A stretch of 64,000 bases of DNA, taken from the NCBI GenBank assembly GCA_021521415.1, contig JAIQDT010000666.1, forward strand, positions 558,001 through 622,000, written 5' to 3'. Origin of the DNA: Bidens hawaiensis (Eukaryota; Streptophyta; Magnoliopsida; Asterales; Asteraceae). A program made the position numbers and the translations under genes. Within the stretch, counting starts at the first letter, position 1, and each line of letters opens with the position of its first letter. Shown here piece by piece: positions 1 through 11,342 of the stretch. Below the pieces are notes generated by a model, which ran no database searches, was not told the DNA's origin, and saw only the letters and a list, made by a program, of their open reading frames with translations.

Positions 1-334
1 TTTAGTTTCTCAAATAGGTGATTAATATTGCATATACTCTCTATTAAAAGTCAAAAATTTCAGATACAATCTTTTAAATTTTACAATATTATATTTTACC
101 TTTTGAGACCAATTAAAATTTCCTACATGCCCATTTATAGTAAACAAAAAGTTACCATTTACTTATAATAACATGTTTCAATGAATAAACGAAGAGGAAA
201 ACAACGTTATTACGTTAATCTTCTCTTCGCTTTTTCATAGGAACATTGTTATTAGTAACAAATTTTGTTATATGTACTATGGAATGGGTAAATATGATAC
301 TTTTAGTGTGTTCTAAAAAGGTAAATATGTTACT
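1..334. other. AT-rich sequence without a recognised feature
   Basis: I see no coding exon, RNA gene or clear repeat here. It is AT-rich and may be flanking sequence of whatever lies at 335-607. Confidence 0.5.
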
Positions 335-607
335 ATGAAATTTAGAATATATAAAAGGGGCACATTCTTTTTAGAACCAATTGAGAATCGTGAGATCCAC
401 ATTAAGCACTTGTATATGTTACATTTTTATCCTCAGTGCTTGAAGCCTCCTTACAGAGTGTTGTTTGTGTCTGCAAAAAAGCATTATGTCGGTTTCAACA
501 CCGCTGCAAGACAACTTAGGAGCCTGGTAGACGAAGAAGGCGTATTTGGTGCACATTTAATCAAAGAAATGACCGACCGAGAAATCTGGAAATTCTTCCT
601 CAAATAA
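335..607 (+). CDS. unrecognised 90-residue open frame
   Basis: An uninterrupted frame of 90 codons from ATG to TAA, with more mixed codon content than its AT-rich surroundings. The product is basic, has no obvious signal peptide or membrane segment, and ends in a charged stretch (REIWKFFLK). I recognise no family. It could be a relic exon of a decayed gene or chance. No conserved neighbour or splice signal supports it. Confidence 0.2.
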   Translation: MKFRIYKRGTFFLEPIENREIHIKHLYMLHFYPQCLKPPYRVLFVSAKKHYVGFNTAARQLRSLVDEEGVFGAHLIKEMTDREIWKFFLK

Positions 608-1197
608 ATATACAATCCAAGATTCTCAGAATTTATACAAAAGGAAAAGAAACTAATTTGTGAAGTCTTAACCGTTTGATAAAGTCACATATACGACTTT
701 CGTGATGCTACTAACTCCGCTTCCTTGTTCAATATCCTCCTCAGATATCATTCAAGATTTACTTTCTTTCGCAGTTGTATATGTCATGACCTTGTGATTT
801 TATAGTGCCATTTTTGTTTCCTGCAATTTCTTTTTTTTGTTTTATCTGTTTAGAATTATGTATTATTTTACAATAATTTGAATATTATTATCCGGTTGTT
901 TTGGAGTTTGTTATATTATATATACTTCTGGTGATGTTTTTATTAATGAGTTATATCCAGTTGTAGGAGCATTTTTTATCTTTCAATTTTTCTGGCTAGT
1001 AACCGTAGTAGCGTTAATATTAACTGCTTCATTTTTCTTTCTAAATCTCGTTCGAGTGTTAATCAAAATCATATTTGTACTGGAGATTAGACCCTCTTGA
1101 ATCGGTTCATCTTACTTTTCAACAAAAAAATTCTTTGGTATTGAACATTGGTTCCATTTCCAGGAATCTTCAAAACGAAAGTGCAGACCAGGAATAA
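608..1197. other. intergenic, no recognised feature
   Basis: AT-rich sequence with pyrimidine-rich runs. I see no exon, RNA gene or repeat that I can support. Confidence 0.5.
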
Positions 1198-1548
1198 CCA
1201 AACGAGGGCAGTGAAGTTCATCCTGACCAAGTTGTCGCTCAACTAGCGTACCTATATGAAAGCACATTTCGACCCATTACCGAATCTGGTCAAAGAAAAA
1301 ACCGACAGAAAACCCTGACAGCCGTAACAAGACAAGACGAAGGTCTGTTAGGGTATGTTTTGGAGTGTTCAATGACCAAAGACGAGGGAAGAAAGACATT
1401 TCGAACGGTTGTCGCTTACGTTCAAGTTTTATCAATCAAAACCATGTTTTATTTTTTTAAATACTTTTCCAACAGTCTATGTATTTTATCAACATACACA
1501 TTAATTAAAACAAAAGACCAACATACCTCCCCTATACACATTTCTTGA
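1198..1548 (+). other. unrecognised exon-like open stretch, possible gene relic
   Basis: The frame is open from just after a TAA at 1195-1197 to 1548. Its first half has mixed, coding-like composition: it starts near EGSEVHPDQVVAQLAYLYES and runs through a charged stretch. The second half is AT-rich and hydrophobic, more like chance. An AG lies just upstream (around 1162), so this could be an exon of a degraded plus-strand gene. I do not recognise the product. Confidence 0.2.
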
Positions 1549-2169
1549 CAAAAGTTTTACACAACACCCATGTCTCAATTCATCATATAAACCAAAAAAA
1601 AAAAAACTAAATCAGAATCCAAAAAAAAATAAAAAAAAAATCTCAAATATCTTATTTTTCAGGTACTTGCAGCTAAACTAGACCTACACAAAGGAATCAA
1701 GGTACCCATACTTATGTCTTTTGTTATACTCTAGCAAACTCGCATAAGTTCGGTCCCACACTCCAATATAGAGCGTTTCGTCATCAGGACTAAGCGACAC
1801 CCCCGAGATTTCTCCAAAGAAATCGATTTCCTGCCTTTTTTCGTAATTTAATTTGGCGTCATAAACATGCACGAAATCAGCGGGTTCAGCTACGACCAAG
1901 AACTGCCCGTTTGAAGAAAACCGGAGTGACCGGACTGCCCCCATGTTGCCCTTGAGAACTGAAACCGGGGTAGAAAGGTTTCTTAAATCCCATACTCGGC
2001 AGGTCTTATCTTGATTCCCGGTAGCAAATAGTTGCCCGTCTGGATGCCACGCGGATGCAAATGAATAGTCGAGGTGACCTTCAACCGATGCAACCGTCTG
2101 CAAACAAGAATATACAATTATAAACATATATTCAACGGGCTATTTAGCGAACTAATAATATCTCCACAA

Positions 2170-2202
2170 AATAATAATAATAATAATAACAATAACAATA
2201 AC

Positions 2203-2250
<48 letters not shown>
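2170..2250. repeat. AAT/AAC microsatellite in a WD40-gene intron
   Basis: About 27 trinucleotide units of AAT with a few AAC interruptions, inside the intron between exons 2488-2574 and 1684-2097. Likely polymorphic in length. Confidence 0.95.
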
Positions 2251-2251
<1 letters not shown>

Positions 2252-4710
2252 CCGTTTATTTATAAACGGTTTGAATGAGTTGGTACAAGTTATGTTTATC
2301 TAACGGGTCAAATGAAGTCCAAATTGTTTTGTTAGCATGCGGACTGCTAAAATTAATTTACTCGAAAAATCAGATCTCTGTAATCATATTTAACAAATTA
2401 TTTAAAAAAAAACAACGTTAAAAAAGGTCAATTTTAATCTTTGTAATAAAAAGTAAATAGAAAAGCATAGCATGTATAGTCTTGTACCTTTCCGTTTGAT
2501 GAGTCCACAATAAGTCCATTGAGATGATCTCCAACCACAGTTATAAACTTGCGATCCGGGCTTAGTGATGAATGCTGCAACCAAAATATATTCAAATTTT
2601 AGCATATGAAAATAAAGCACAAAAATAAATACTTCTTTCAAGATGAATAATTGATATGAACACTGATAACAGATTTATACATGCTTATATATATATATTT
2701 AAACTTTTGGACCCGTTTTGACTTTTGTGCAAAAATTACCGATTTTGACCCAACCCAATATAGAAAAAAATATTTAAATCCAATCATAAAAAGGAAAACC
2801 ACGAAATCTCGAGACCCCAAAAACGAGAAAGAAGATGTTGAATTTGTAACAAAATTTATCATCCAATATGTTTTAACAAAAAATGAATCTTGAAATAAAT
2901 GTTTTGCTAAATTTTGTAAGCAACTTACATTGACAGGCCAAGGAAAGTGAAAGTGATTGATAAGCTGAAATCTCTCCATATCGTATTCTCTCACGCCACC
3001 GTCATTGTTTGATGCCATGAAATGCTTTCCGCCACTACAAAGTATAATCAATATGCTAGCATCAGCATCATAATAATAATAGGACAATACGGATTATGCA
3101 TTATCAGATATAAAAAAGATAGCTAAAATAGGTCAAATGGATTAAAAGCCGCCAAAAGGTATTTTTAACGCACGAAGCTCCTAAAACATTTGATTTAAAA
3201 CTCAGATTTTATCAAATTGCTAAAAATATAAGCACGGCAAGTAGCCCAAACGAACCAAAGGCTGTCAAAAGTTGATTTTTAATGCATAAAGCCTCCTAAA
3301 TCAAATTTACTTAAGAAAAAAACAAATTTTTATTAAAAATAATACAAATTTGTAACCTTCCGACACAACATCTGTTTAATGCATCAAGCCTCCTAAACGT
3401 TTCATTCATATTATCAAATTTACTGGAAAAATAAAAAAAAAATTACAATAATAGTAACTAATTACCTCAAGCTATCATATATTTCAACAGCATTTGTAAT
3501 AGCATTGTCATCATGAGTTGTTCTTGTACAGAAACTTACTCCCTGCTTATCCAAACGCTGCAACATTTAATAAACACGTCAAACATCAAACGGCATGTTA
3601 TGTAACAACGAAGCTCACAAAAATACACCATAATTTAAAAACAAAAAATATAATTTTTTTTTGTTTTACTGCAAAATACCTTGCAAGCAAGCTCTCCTTG
3701 AAATCCACCAGCAACTAAAAAATCATCCTTCACAGCTAGAGTACTAATCTGCGTATGCGTAAAACCTTCCAGCAAACTCCCGGCGTGTTTCTACATGACC
3801 AAAAACAATGCATAAAATACTAAGAAAATTATATTCGAATGTAATAAAAAAACAAAAATCACCTCTGTAGGTGCCACGTGACCGGAAAAGTTAAGAATCT
3901 CAGTCATGTTGTGCGATAACGACGACCAATGCATGATTGAGTAGTTGGACATCAGATATACGTCATGTTTGGAAGTCGCCCACACCAGATTTCTTAGCTG
4001 CAAAATCATATGAATCAATTCTATTCCAAACAGCAATTACCGAGAAAAAACAAAACATGAATTGTTATAAAATATAAATAAAGATATATAATTACATATA
4101 CCTAAAAGTGAAGGATTGTAGGCTTCACCAATCTGGTATTGTGAAAAAACTCATAGTAATTGCCACCCTTCTGCTTTTGTTTACATTTCTACACATACCA
4201 ACAAGGTTTCCATCATAATCAAGACGATCACAGGAATCTAACGATTTAAACACAAACATCTATTTAAGTGTGTGTGTGTGTATATATACATGCATACACT
4301 CACACAGATCTATATATATATATATACATATACATATTCTTGCAAAAACTAAGAAAACATTTTCGTTCTGATAGAGTTAATCCGTGTTTTATACATAAAT
4401 CTGTAAATATCCCAAGAGGTTTTAAATGTATCATAACTTTGTTAAATGTTATACTAATGTCTAGAGCTTAGAGCTCTTTCTTGAATGTTTAATCCATAAT
4501 ATAAATGATGATCTCTAGGTCTTATTCCTAATCTTTGTAAAAAAATTAATTTAAATTTTGAATTTTTTCATTAAATAAAGTTTATAGTAATATCCAACAT
4601 GATAAACACAAGCATAAATTATAATCTTGATTATACGTATACATATACATACATTAACGCGCCCAGTAAAAATCCCAGCTCCAAAACCCTTTTTTTTTTC
4701 TTTTGACGTG

Positions 4711-4770
4711 TATAGTATGGTAATCCAAATAATATAGAATGTGAAAAGTTATCCGGATTACCATACTATA
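4711..4770. repeat. short perfect inverted repeat (hairpin) in intron
   Basis: TATAGTATGGTAATCC at 4711-4726 is the exact reverse complement of 4755-4770, with a 28-bp spacer. It lies about 30 bp from the 3' end of exon 4798-4956 in the WD40 gene. It could be a very small MITE remnant or a structured intron element. No target-site duplication is clear. Confidence 0.7.
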
Positions 4771-4800
4771 TAAGGAAACGTAGATATAAATTCATACCTT

Positions 4801-5704
4801 ATCAACAGCATCGCCAGATAACGGGATGTTTTCATAGTTTCTGTACTGTTCCAGCCGCGTTTGTCGGTAACTTTCTCTTGTTATATTCAATCTTTCCCAC
4901 GGAATCCCTTGAATGTCTCTGCCTCTCCTTGCTTGAGCACAAGACGTATCCGTCACCTTCAAAATCAATAAAAAAAAATAATAATGATTCCCTAACTACA
5001 CGCATAGTATGACTGCAGGGCTTACAAGTCATGTACACTTTGTCCGTTGAACTTTATCAATAACTAATATATAAAATTGATTACACATTATTGTCAAATA
5101 ACAATCCCATATCATAGAACAAGGGTATAAATACACTTGTTCAATCATAAAATACACCCCAAACCGACCGTTTTTTAAATAGATGGTTGGATATTGTAAT
5201 TTTAATTAGAAAGAAAAATCAATGAAATAAAACTAACCATATCATGATCATAATCAACAGCATCGCCAGATAACGGGATGTTTTCATAGTTTCTGTACTG
5301 TTCCAGCCGCGTTTGTCGGTAACTTTCTCTTGTTATATTCAATCTTTCCCACGGAATCCCTTGAATGTCTCTGCCTCTCCTTGCTTGAGCACAAGACGTA
5401 TCCGTCACCTTCAAAATCAATAAAAAAAAATAATAATGATTCCCTAACTACGCGCATAGTATGACTGCAGGGCTTACAAGTCATGTACACTTTGTCCGTT
5501 GAACTTTATCAATAACTAATATATAAAATTGATTACACATTATTGTCAAATAACAATCCCATATCATAGAACAAGGGTATAAATACACTTGTTCAATCAT
5601 AAAATACACCCCAAACCGACCGTTTTTTAAATAGATGGTTGGATATTGTAATTTTAATTAGAAAGAAAAATCAATGAAATAAAACTAACCATATCATGAT
5701 CATA
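4801..5704. repeat. two tandem 452-bp copies spanning exon and intron
   Basis: The units 4801-5252 and 5253-5704 are almost identical; I noticed one substitution (ACACGCAT against ACGCGCAT). Each starts with ATCAAC, and the same six bases follow the second unit at 5705. The breakpoints therefore share a 6-bp microhomology (GTTGAT on the coding strand). The unit holds most of one exon, the first intron and the end of the first coding exon, so the duplication creates a hybrid exon (5238-5408). Confidence 0.95.
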
Positions 5705-5839
5705 ATCAACATGATCTCCACCACCGCCTCCTTCCACGTCATCCATCACAAAATCCAGAACATCTATCTCGTCTACTACGTAATCGACTTCTTCAACTTC
5801 GTTATTATGCATCCTGTAATCCCTGCATTAATCACCAAT

Positions 5840-7250
5840 AATCCGTAAATAAAATCTCGAACTTTCACCTCCCCTGTAATCCACTCTTCCAAAATTAACC
5901 AACTAAAAACACACATCTAGGATTCATCTAAAACATGCCATAACTCGATACACATACTATGGAGGTCAAAATCACCAAACTTGCAACAGAAAGCTTAAAA
6001 CAAAACAAGCATCAAATTAACAAAAAAGTTGGAAAATTTCAAACAAGTAGCGCTCATTATACTTACAAATTCATGGTAAAATAGGAACAATTGTAAAAAA
6101 TACAAAAAATTAAAGCCTACACAATTAATAAACTTAAAAATCAAAATTTTAATGTGGGAATAAAAGTTAATTAGCATTTACATTAATCTAAACAAAAACA
6201 TCAAAACTAAAACCTAAAAACACAATAATCCTTAAGCAAATTCTTGAACTTTCACCGCCCCTGTAATAATCTAACTACACGGTAAACCGATAAAAAGAAT
6301 CACTTGCAACAGAAAGCTTAAAACAAACCACAAGCATCAAATTTACTCACTTTACTTACCAGTTAATGAATTCTAGAGTAAAAAAAACAATAGTAAAAAA
6401 TACCCAAAATTAAAACCTACCCAACAATTAATAATCTTATAAAAATCAAAACTTTTTAACACGGGTATTCAAAAATAATCAACCACATTAATCCATCACA
6501 AAAACATCAAAATAAAAAAAATATAAAAACCCTAATCAAGGAATTGCTAAACAATTCCAACACATTATTTGAAATCAAAATTAAAGCAAATCAAAGCCTA
6601 CACAATCATTAATAATCATAAAAATCAAAACTTTTTGATGTGGGTATTCAAAAATAATCCTCTAAAGTCTAACCACATAAATCCATCACAAAAACATTAA
6701 AAAAACCCTAATAAAAAAAATTGCTAAATAATTCCAACCCATTATTTGAAATCAACATTAAAGCAAAATCAAAGACAAAACAATTATTAATAATCATAAA
6801 AATTTTTAATATAGGTATTAAAAAATAATCATCAACCACATTAATCCATCACATAAAAACATCAAAATAAAAAAAAACCCTGATAAAAAAATTGCTATAT
6901 AATTATTTGAAATCAAAATTAAAGCAAAATCAAAGCCTACACAATTACTAATAATCATAAAAATCAAAGCTTCTTAATATGGGTATTCAAAAATAATCAT
7001 CAACCACACTAATCCATCACCCAAAAAAACCCTAATCAATAATTTGCTAAATAATAAATTGAAATCAAAATTAAAGCAAAATCAAAGCCTACACAATTAT
7101 TAATAATCATAAAAATCAAAACTTTTTAACATGGGTATTAAAAAATAATCATTAACCACATTAATCCATCACAAAAACATCAAAATAAAAAAAAATAATA
7201 AAAAAAAACCTAATCAAAAAATTGCAAAAATAATCCCAACCCATTATTAT
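5840..7250. repeat. degenerate tandem repeats in the 5' leader region of the WD40 gene
   Basis: Phrases such as ATCCATCAC, AAAATCAAAGCCTACACAAT and AATAATCATAAAAATCAAA recur. ATCCATCAC occurs near 6491, 6681, 6844, 7002 and 7164, giving periods of about 160-190 bp. An older pair (CGAACTTTCACC near 5857 and TGAACTTTCACC near 6246) suggests a period near 390. The array lies between the first coding exon and the probable 5' untranslated exon, probably in a leader intron. Confidence 0.7.
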
Positions 7251-7269
7251 TATTATTATTTTTTTATTA

Positions 7270-7560
7270 AAAATCAAAATCAAAATCAGGGTTTGTGAGA
7301 TGAAACCATACATGTTTAATAAACAAGATGATGATCCAAAAAGATTGATAATTTAGAATCTTGAATCAGCAGAAAGAGGTTATGGTTATGAATGATTGAA
7401 TCATAGCATCATGATCTGATAAATTAAAATTGTGAGCTTTGATTTGATTGTATGATAGATGGATGAATTGATGGATTAAGGGTTTGATTTGTATGTGTTT
7501 TGATGATCCAAAGACGGGCTTTTTGGGATCTGAAAGAAAGAAGATGATGATTTAACGTGG
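7270..7560 (-). promoter_or_regulatory. probable 5' untranslated exon and start region of the WD40 gene
   Basis: On the minus strand this stretch has the CT-rich, low-G look of plant 5' leaders (CATCATCTTCTTTCTTTC near 7545) and is less repetitive than its surroundings. The first coding exon at 5812 is preceded by an acceptor-like TTACAG, which supports an upstream untranslated exon. The transcription start cannot be fixed from sequence. Confidence 0.35.
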
Positions 7561-8309
7561 CGGTGGTATGTTATGTGACACTATATTTGTTTTTTTCTTG
7601 TTATCTTATTATTATTATTATTATTATAATTGTTGTTATTGTAATTTTAGTGGTGAATATAAACATATACCAATACCAAATATATACAAACAGGTTATTC
7701 CAAATTAATTATATATTAACTAAATATAATATAATTGAAAGTTTTTCTTTTTTATTTTCTTTAACGATCAACAAACTGAGAATTCTTTAGGTATGTTGTA
7801 CTAAAGGTGCACAAATCGGGTTTTTTTAATACCCGGTTTTGAGTATAGAACCGTATATTGGAAAGTCGGGTATTGGCCATACCCAAGTCGGGTTTGGGTA
7901 CTGTCTCTAAAAAACCATACTTATGCACCGGATTCGGGTCGTCGGGTATAGAACCAGGTATTGTAAAGTCGGGTACTTGAATACCCTATTTTCGGGCATT
8001 GAAAACACCTTATTTCGGGTTTATCCTGGGTATAGATTTGGTGGTTAAAAGGGGCCGCATTTTTTTGCAGTGTGTTTCATTGTTTCGAGTATAGACACGG
8101 TATTTGAAAAAACCCGGTTTTGGGTATGGAACTGGTTTCGGTTTTTGAGTATTACCGTCTACAAATCTGTTCGGTTATGCGTGCAGGTGTTGGTACAAAA
8201 GTGCATACCTTGTCCATACCATACGGTAGGGTTGGGTACGGGTTCGAGTAGTAAAAACACGGCTATAAAAAACCTAGTTCCAGGTTTGGGTTTTTGGTAA
8301 ATGAATCTT
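7561..8309. other. intergenic with ATT run and GGGTA-rich degenerate repeat
   Basis: 7601-7627 is an ATT run. From about 7806 to 8300 short motifs of the type CGGGTATTG, CCGGTTTTGGGTA and GGGTATAG recur on an irregular period, starting near GGTGCACAAATCGGG. This looks like a decayed low-complexity repeat or a non-autonomous element. I find no gene. Confidence 0.5.
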
Positions 8310-9180
8310 GTGTTGTAACTGGTAAATGAAAGATAAAACCTAGAAAAATATAATGATTTTGATTAATTGATTAGATAAATATGTGAGTTAATTAATAAAA
8401 AGTATAAAGCAAATCAAAAGGTAAAAACTAAAAAGAAAAAGGGATAAACAAAAAAACAGTTAACTCGAATATTGTTCAAGTGGGTTTCCTTAGTGTATAA
8501 CATTAACTTAAAAGTCAATTTGATTTAGGACATGTTTGTTTTAAGGATTTGTAAGAAATTCTAAGGAATGGAATTTTAAATCTCATGAATTGATATGTTC
8601 GTTTCATTAAATGAACGAATAGGAATGGAAACTAAATCCCATCAAATCCCACATTTCATGGGATTTTAAAATCCCACCTATTTAAAAGGATTGTTAAGGA
8701 ATTTCTTATTAACAATAAAAACCCACCTATTTAAAAGGATTGTTAAGAAATTTCTTATTAACAATAAAAACCTCTCAAAAAAAAATTCAAAAAAATTAAT
8801 AAAAAATTCATAGCTCAAAATATAAATAAAAAACGAAAAATGTAAAAAAACTAAAACGTTTCCGCATTTGCCCTCGTTCTTAATAAAAAAAACCCAAGAA
8901 TGAAGAAGATTCCATTTCCAATACATATTAACCAACCAAATACATGATAGGAATCCTCAAACATTCCATTCCATTCCAATTCCAATTCCAAATCCTTTAA
9001 AAAAAGTCCGTGAAGCGAACGCGCCCTTAAAATATTTAGCCGGGTAAATTGACGGTATAACTGTGATTGTTTGTTGGTGTATTTAGAAGGGTGAAATAAA
9101 GTTGAAGTTTAAATTTAAGAAGTCAAGATAAAAAAATTATAGAAGACATTAAATCGTTTGGTTTTCTATGGTTGCCAATA
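8310..9180. repeat. segmental duplicate copy A, split by a MITE
   Basis: 8310-8527 plus 9030-9180 match 9365-9700 in the same order. Shared strings include GTTCAAGTGGGTTTCCTTAG, GTGTATAACATTAACTTAA and TTTGTTGGTGTATTTAGAAG. The element at 8528-9026 interrupts this copy only. Non-coding. Confidence 0.85.
8528..9026. mobile_element. MITE, probably Tourist-like (PIF/Harbinger) with TTA target duplication
   Basis: The ends are imperfect inverted repeats: GGACATGTTTGTTT on the left, and GGGCGCGTTCGCTT on the opposite strand on the right. TTA flanks both ends (8525-8527 and 9027-9029). The interior has no transposase frame. The duplicated flank near 9535 supplies an uninterrupted site with a single TTA. 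Inside, a unit of about 50 bp (CCCACCTATTTAAAAGGATT and following) is directly duplicated at about 8674-8770. Confidence 0.75.
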
Positions 9181-9251
9181 ATCAGATACAAATATGATTG
9201 CCAACAAAACAATCAATATGTGGAACGGAATGTCTAATAAAACTAGTTGAC

Positions 9252-9353
9252 TTCAAATGCGTACGTGTTTTTATTATCTATAGGTCATACTTGTGTTACG
9301 CCTTCAAATGCGTACGTGTTTTTATTATCTATAGGTCATACTTGTGTTACGCC
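9252..9353. repeat. 51-bp unit duplicated in tandem
   Basis: Positions 9252-9302 and 9303-9353 are identical by eye. The unit begins TTCAAATGCGTACGTG. No coding role seen. Confidence 0.95.
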
Positions 9354-9364
9354 AAGTTCCAAAG

Positions 9365-9700
9365 AAAAGATAAAACTCTGGAAAATATAATATTTTTGAT
9401 TATTTGATTAGGTAAATATGTGAGTTAATTAATAAAAGATATAAAGATAACCAAAAGGTTAAAAGAAAAACACTTCAAAGTCAAATATTGTTCAAGTGGG
9501 TTTCCTTAGTGTATAACATTAACTTAAATCAATTTAATTTAAAGTTATTTAGTTGGTTCATTTCATGATATGATTGTCATCGTTTGTTGGTGTATTTAGA
9601 AGACTAGAAATGAAGTTCAATTCCAAAACAAAGAAGTCGAGATAGGGAAAATTATGGAAGACATCAAATCGTTTGATTTTCTATGATTCAAAAGTAGGTC
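9365..9700. repeat. segmental duplicate copy B (no MITE)
   Basis: Partner of 8310-8527 and 9030-9180. It keeps the unoccupied insertion site (TCAATTTAATTTAAAG near 9530) and so documents the MITE insertion in copy A. Confidence 0.85.
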
Positions 9701-10621
9701 TAAATACAAATATATTGTTTGAAAGGATTGGTGTGTATTTAATCTTATGTAATTATGTTGTAATTGAAGTGTAGGTTGTTTTTGACCCATGCTCTTGCTT
9801 TGGTATGTATAAAATTTGCATTTCAGAAATAAATAAATAAATAAAATAATAAGAGTTATCCAAAAAAAATATGATACTTAGACGGATATTAAATATGATT
9901 ATTTTGCTAAACCGGCTCATTATAGCACGATTCATTAGGTCATATCGAAACTCACCAATCGGTCCAAATTATTCACAACACTGGTCTTAACAAGTTTCGT
10001 AAAAAATTAGACATGTATAATGTGTTCTACATCATTTCTCAAGTAATACCCATAGCTAGTATTCTCCTTTTACTCATGTTTTTGAAAGTATGTATAAAAC
10101 TTTTTTTAACTCATTTTAAAACATACCTTTTAATAACATACTTAATATTTCTGTTCTATATTCATAATAATACCTTAAAAGTGGTCCTCATTTTGAGTTC
10201 TTTTAAAAAAAAAAATATTTAAAAGAAATGTAAATGCGATGATAAGATAAAAGAGTCAAGACTCGAGAGCTCCATAATAAGAGAATAGAAAGAAACATAT
10301 GGTTAGATGTTGGCCCATAAAAGGCCCAGTTAGGCCAGCAAATTCTTGGCCATTTGGGCCCACCTTCCCATAACTTGACACAGACTTGCAAATAAGTTGC
10401 AATAATTGCTATTTCATTTTCTATCCAACAAGTCAACAACTACAAGTACAACTACCATATTATTATTATTATGTAATTATTAACATCAATAAAGATGATC
10501 ATGATCATTTTCCATTACATGTACTCATGAATACCCTACTAACCAACACGATCATATCCGTAAAAGCTAAAATTTAATGTATATAAAGTGTGACCAAACT
10601 AAAAACAAAATAACATGAAGC

Positions 10622-10660
<39 letters not shown>

Positions 10661-10738
10661 GTTGTACTAGCATCATGAGTTCATGACCGAAAAAGCTCAA
10701 GAAAAAGATACAACAGAAACAAGAAACATCATCATCAT
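9701..10738. other. intergenic, with an AAT microsatellite
   Basis: AT-rich sequence with no exon I can support. A run of about 13 AAT units lies at 10624-10660. Around 10300-10380 a stretch rich in GGCCCA/TGGGCC boxes resembles plant TCP/site-II promoter motifs, but no start of a gene follows. Confidence 0.45.
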
Positions 10739-10880
10739 CATCATCGTATTCAGTATATCCCACCAATAGCAAAGCTATGGTAGGGTCTGAGGAGGGTAAG
10801 ATGTAGACAGCCTTACCTCTACCCCATAAGGATAGAGAGGCTGCTTCCGGTGAGACCCCCGGCTCGATAGTAGTTTTGCA
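10739..10880 (+). mobile_element. SINE-like fragment (Au/TS type)
   Basis: The core GGGTCTGAGGAGGGTAAGAT, followed by GCCTTACCTCTACCCC, GGATAGAGAGGCTG and GTGAGACCC, matches the well-known consensus-like body of plant Au/TS-type SINEs as I recall it. A CAT microsatellite precedes it. No clear target-site duplication was found, so the boundaries are approximate. Confidence 0.55.
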
Positions 10881-11342
10881 TCAAGCCTTGGACATAAGGC
10901 ACATAGCACTTAAATCATCGGGACCGGCTGATCGGTGCATGTACCCTTGTCTTTCGGCTATCAACGCCACTACATGATGCCTGATTAACCGTCCGTCACT
11001 TTTAACGTTATTTTCACGAGATTAGTAAAATAACGTCAAAATTAGTGCAATTTCACTTTTGCCCACCCGAGGGTTCACACATATATACATCATATGTGCG
11101 CACCGCAAGCAGGGCTAGAGAAACAAGAAACATGATTTTACAAAAAAGATTTTAGAGAAAAAAAGACGAAAAACTCCTTTACGGCTTTCACAGAAACCCA
11201 TCTCCAGATTATTTACAGAAACCACCTTTTGTGTTCCGAGTTCAATTCTGTGATCGTTGACGTGTTACCAAACAATGGATTCAATACCCGTGTTACGTAA
11301 CTTACATTTGCCTAATTCTATATATCATGTGTTTAACACTAA
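10881..11342. other. intergenic, downstream of the aspartic protease gene
   Basis: 10881-11130 may be the tail of the SINE-like insertion or another repeat (CACCGCAAGCAGGGCTAGAG near 11100). The rest is probably 3' flank and untranslated region of the minus-strand aspartic protease gene, whose stop codon is at 11343-11345. Confidence 0.4.

Larger units (their letters stand above)
1684..5812 (-). pseudogene. WD40-repeat (transducin-like) gene with duplicated exon and premature stop
   Basis: A minus-strand gene for a plant WD40 protein, a probable protein-interaction scaffold of unknown partner. Exons with GT-AG borders and matching phases: 5690-5812 (ATG at 5812, acidic start), 5238-5408, 4798-4956, 4102-4188, 3863-3997, 3680-3790, 3466-3557, 2929-3034, 2488-2574, 1684-2097. 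WD-type segments include AGGFQGELACK, SSLSPDRK and the last exon with GHLDYSFASAWHPDGQ and NQDKTCRVWD. Two oddities: exon 5238-5408 is a near-copy of 4798-4956, made by a 452-bp tandem duplication that keeps the frame; and exon 4102-4188 ends in TAG exactly where I recall relatives having Gln (HFQLRNLVWA). Translation would stop at codon 180, before the WD40 core. The rest is open (494 sense codons if the stop is ignored), so the damage is recent, or one base is an error. Confidence 0.8.

Noticed and set aside
2074..2265. Open frame with a poly-Asn run
   Set aside because: It is the plus-strand reading of the AAT/AAC microsatellite, antisense to the WD40 gene.
4832..5490. Two identical 68-residue minus-strand frames starting MYMTCKPC
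   Set aside because: They are the wrong frame of the duplicated WD40-gene exons and run through an intron.
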